Assembly (NCBI GenBank): GCA_035448825.1
Contig: DAOTJS010000002.1
Span: forward strand, 1 to 64,000
Length of the DNA stretch: 64,000 nucleotides
Reading direction: 5' to 3'
From: JAGNGI01 sp035448825
GTDB taxonomy: Bacteria; Fidelibacterota; UBA2242
The position numbers and the translations under genes are program-made. A model generated the notes under the pieces. That model was not told the origin of the DNA, searched no databases, and saw only the letters and a program-made list of their open reading frames with translations. Below, one piece after another: positions 62,286 through 64,000 of this stretch (the stretch's first letter is position 1; each line of letters begins with the position of its first letter).

Positions 62286-64000
62286 ATGTTTGGGAAAGGA
62301 ATTCGCAGATCATTTTTCGGATTGAGCGTTCTGGTAGCAGCAATGGCTTACGGGGATAGTAACATTGTAGTTAATCCCGGGTTTGAAAGCGGTAGAGAGG
62401 GCTGGTTTGATCGCACTTGCGCCATAGAAATTGTAACATCGCCAGTACACGAAGGCCGCCATAGTGGAAAAGCGTTTCAGCGATTAGCTAACTGGCAGGG
62501 CATCAAACAGTCGGTATTTGGCAGGATGATTGACGGCAAAACCTATCAAGTTTCCGGCTGGGTCAGATTAGATAATGCACCCAGTGACGAAGTCGCCATT
62601 TCTTTTGAACAACAAGATGACAGCGGAACGAAATACATCGGGGTTGCGCGCGGGATAGCTACCGATACGGCCTGGACTAAACTTTCCGGTGAATTTACGT
62701 TAAATGTTACCGGCACTTTATCGGTTCTGGACGTGTACTTTGAGGGACCGATGCCGGGCGTCAATTTTTATGTAGATGATGTGGTTGTATATGGGCCGGA
62801 GGCTAATCCGCCGGTAATCATTCCGCCCACGCCGCAGAGCCAAAGCCAGATTGATGCCAAAATCCGTCACCAAAAAATAGAGGGCTTCGGCGCTTCTGGT
62901 GCTTATTATACCATGAATCTGGTAAATCATAATAAGAAGTCCGAATTGTATAACCTGCTTTTCAAAGAACTCGGTCTGGACATATTCCGCATTCGCAATA
63001 CTTACGATATGGAACCGCAATCTATGCAGGAAACCGTCGAGATTATCAAAAACGCCAAGGCGTTGCGGGGCGACGATTTTAAAGTTTTGATGTCGTCGTG
63101 GTCTCCACCGGCTTATTTGAAGAGTAATGACAATGAGGTCGGCGGTACGCTTAAAAAAGTCGCGGGAAAATTCGTTTACGACGGATTTGCCGACTGGTGG
63201 TACGAAAGCCTGATGGCTTATGCCAAGGCCGGGGCGACAATAGATTATATCAGCATTCAGAACGAGTTGAATTACGAAGCGCCGTGGGCGTCGTGCGTGT
63301 TTGCTCCCAGCGAATCCGACGATACCACCCTTGCCGCTCATAACATAGCCTACGAAACCGTCTGGCAGAAATTGCATTCCAAAATGGGCAAAGCAATGCC
63401 GAAAATGCTTACGCCTGAAACTTCCGGTCTGGGAGATTCCGAAGTATATATCAAAAATTTAATAGATTTATCGCATGTCTATGGCTATGCCCATCACCTC
63501 TATGATTGTAGCGGATGTGGCGCGGATCCGGATCGGTTTATTCCGCGAATGATTAGTTACCGGGAAATGGTCAAGAAATATGGCGACAAACCCATTTTCC
63601 AGACTGAATTTGAGGACGACCCCGGCGCCTGGCCGGACGCCCTCAATACCGCGCTTTTATTACATAATTCTTTAACAGTGGAGCAGGTTTCAGCCTATTT
63701 GTACTGGGATTTGTTCTGGGCGCCCGGTTCCGGTCTAGTTAGTTTGGATGATTTCGATACTTATACGATCAAGCCTACCTATTACGCTTTCAAACAGTAT
63801 TCGGCTTTTATTGATGCTAATTGGCAGAGAGTCGAAGCCGCCAATGATAATACCGGTCTTAGAATTTCCGCGTATATCAGTCCTGATAATAGAAAAATGA
63901 CGATCGTGATTCTTAATATAACTCAGGATATGGATATTAAACTTAAACTCTCGATCAAGAATTTCGCCGGTGACCAAGGTGCAATCTATCGTACCAGTGA
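62286..64000 (+). CDS. GH30-family glycoside hydrolase with N-terminal carbohydrate-binding module (3' end outside window)
   Basis: The frame is open from ATG 62286 to the right edge (571 codons). A signal peptide (to about MAYG) is followed by a CBM4/9/22-type beta-sandwich (NPGFESGREGWFDRTC ... YQVSGWVRLDN), a Pro-rich linker (PPVIIPPTPQ) and a GH30 barrel opening with QKIEGFGASGAYYTMNL. The expected acid/base is Glu327 (SIQNELNYEAP) and the nucleophile Glu441 (FQTEFEDDPG). GH30 enzymes cleave xylan, glucan or related beta-glycans; the substrate is open. AAGGAG is 10 nt before the ATG. The end, possibly a sorting domain, lies outside. Confidence 0.88.
   Translation, partial: MFGKGIRRSFFGLSVLVAAMAYGDSNIVVNPGFESGREGWFDRTCAIEIVTSPVHEGRHSGKAFQRLANWQGIKQSVFGRMIDGKTYQVSGWVRLDNAPSDEVAISFEQQDDSGTKYIGVARGIATDTAWTKLSGEFTLNVTGTLSVLDVYFEGPMPGVNFYVDDVVVYGPEANPPVIIPPTPQSQSQIDAKIRHQKIEGFGASGAYYTMNLVNHNKKSELYNLLFKELGLDIFRIRNTYDMEPQSMQETVEIIKNAKALRGDDFKVLMSSWSPPAYLKSNDNEVGGTLKKVAGKFVYDGFADWWYESLMAYAKAGATIDYISIQNELNYEAPWASCVFAPSESDDTTLAAHNIAYETVWQKLHSKMGKAMPKMLTPETSGLGDSEVYIKNLIDLSHVYGYAHHLYDCSGCGADPDRFIPRMISYREMVKKYGDKPIFQTEFEDDPGAWPDALNTALLLHNSLTVEQVSAYLYWDLFWAPGSGLVSLDDFDTYTIKPTYYAFKQYSAFIDANWQRVEAANDNTGLRISAYISPDNRKMTIVILNITQDMDIKLKLSIKNFAGDQGAIYRTS

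Overview
The window looks like a chromosomal piece of an uncultivated Gram-negative bacterium of the FCB superphylum (Bacteroidota / Cloacimonadota / Marinimicrobia / KSB1-like). The evidence is a full-length SprA (the type IX secretion translocon), two PorV/PorQ-type outer-membrane proteins, three exported proteins ending in the 'YPNPF' FlgD-like sorting domain, a Bacteroidota-type AMP nucleosidase, and a V/A-type ATPase operon in the E-DUF2764-A-B-D-I-K order. I cannot name a species. Most genes have AGGAG-type ribosome sites, and a few sigma70-like promoters can be read.

Layout. 1-11.3 kb: a partial Wzi-like barrel protein, AMP nucleosidase, a modular beta-helix surface protein with a perfect 181-bp internal duplication, an Nbp35/Mrp Fe-S ATPase, an exported esterase, pyruvate phosphate dikinase and Tag glycosylase. 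11.5-24.9 kb: rdgB, then a tightly packed secretion operon of sprA, a glutaminyl-cyclase-like lipoprotein, prmA, an Ig-like lipoprotein, a sorting-domain propeller protein and two PorV/PorQ proteins. 25-34 kb: a radical SAM/DUF4416 pair, a palindromic intergenic element, a cyclase-family hydrolase, a putative metal transporter, a penicillin-acylase homologue lacking its nucleophile, a phasin-like/AarF pair and an exported nitroreductase. 34.3-42.7 kb: manC, an Ig-like lipoprotein, a serine-palmitoyltransferase-like enzyme, and a helical sorting-domain protein next to an outer-membrane barrel. 42.9-49.9 kb: the V/A-ATPase, with a sodium-type proteolipid signature. 50.2-58.4 kb: an MBL-fold RNase-like protein, rarA, two tandem AbrB-type proteins with a Doc-like partner, an ATP-grasp protein, and a pyrR-pyrB-pyrC operon with a readable PyrR attenuator. 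58.5-64 kb: a hydrolase and an HNH nuclease, a decaying type III restriction-modification locus that keeps an intact DUF1016 nuclease, and a GH30 glycosidase cut by the window edge.

Main points for a second look: the sprA/glutaminyl-cyclase/PorV operon and its apparent ATT start; the acylase pseudoenzyme; the AbrB-AbrB-Doc module with an altered Fic motif; the sodium signature of the ATPase; the PyrR attenuator; the palindromic element that supplies stop codons to two convergent genes; and the eroding type III R-M locus. No rRNA, tRNA, CRISPR array or intact insertion sequence was seen.
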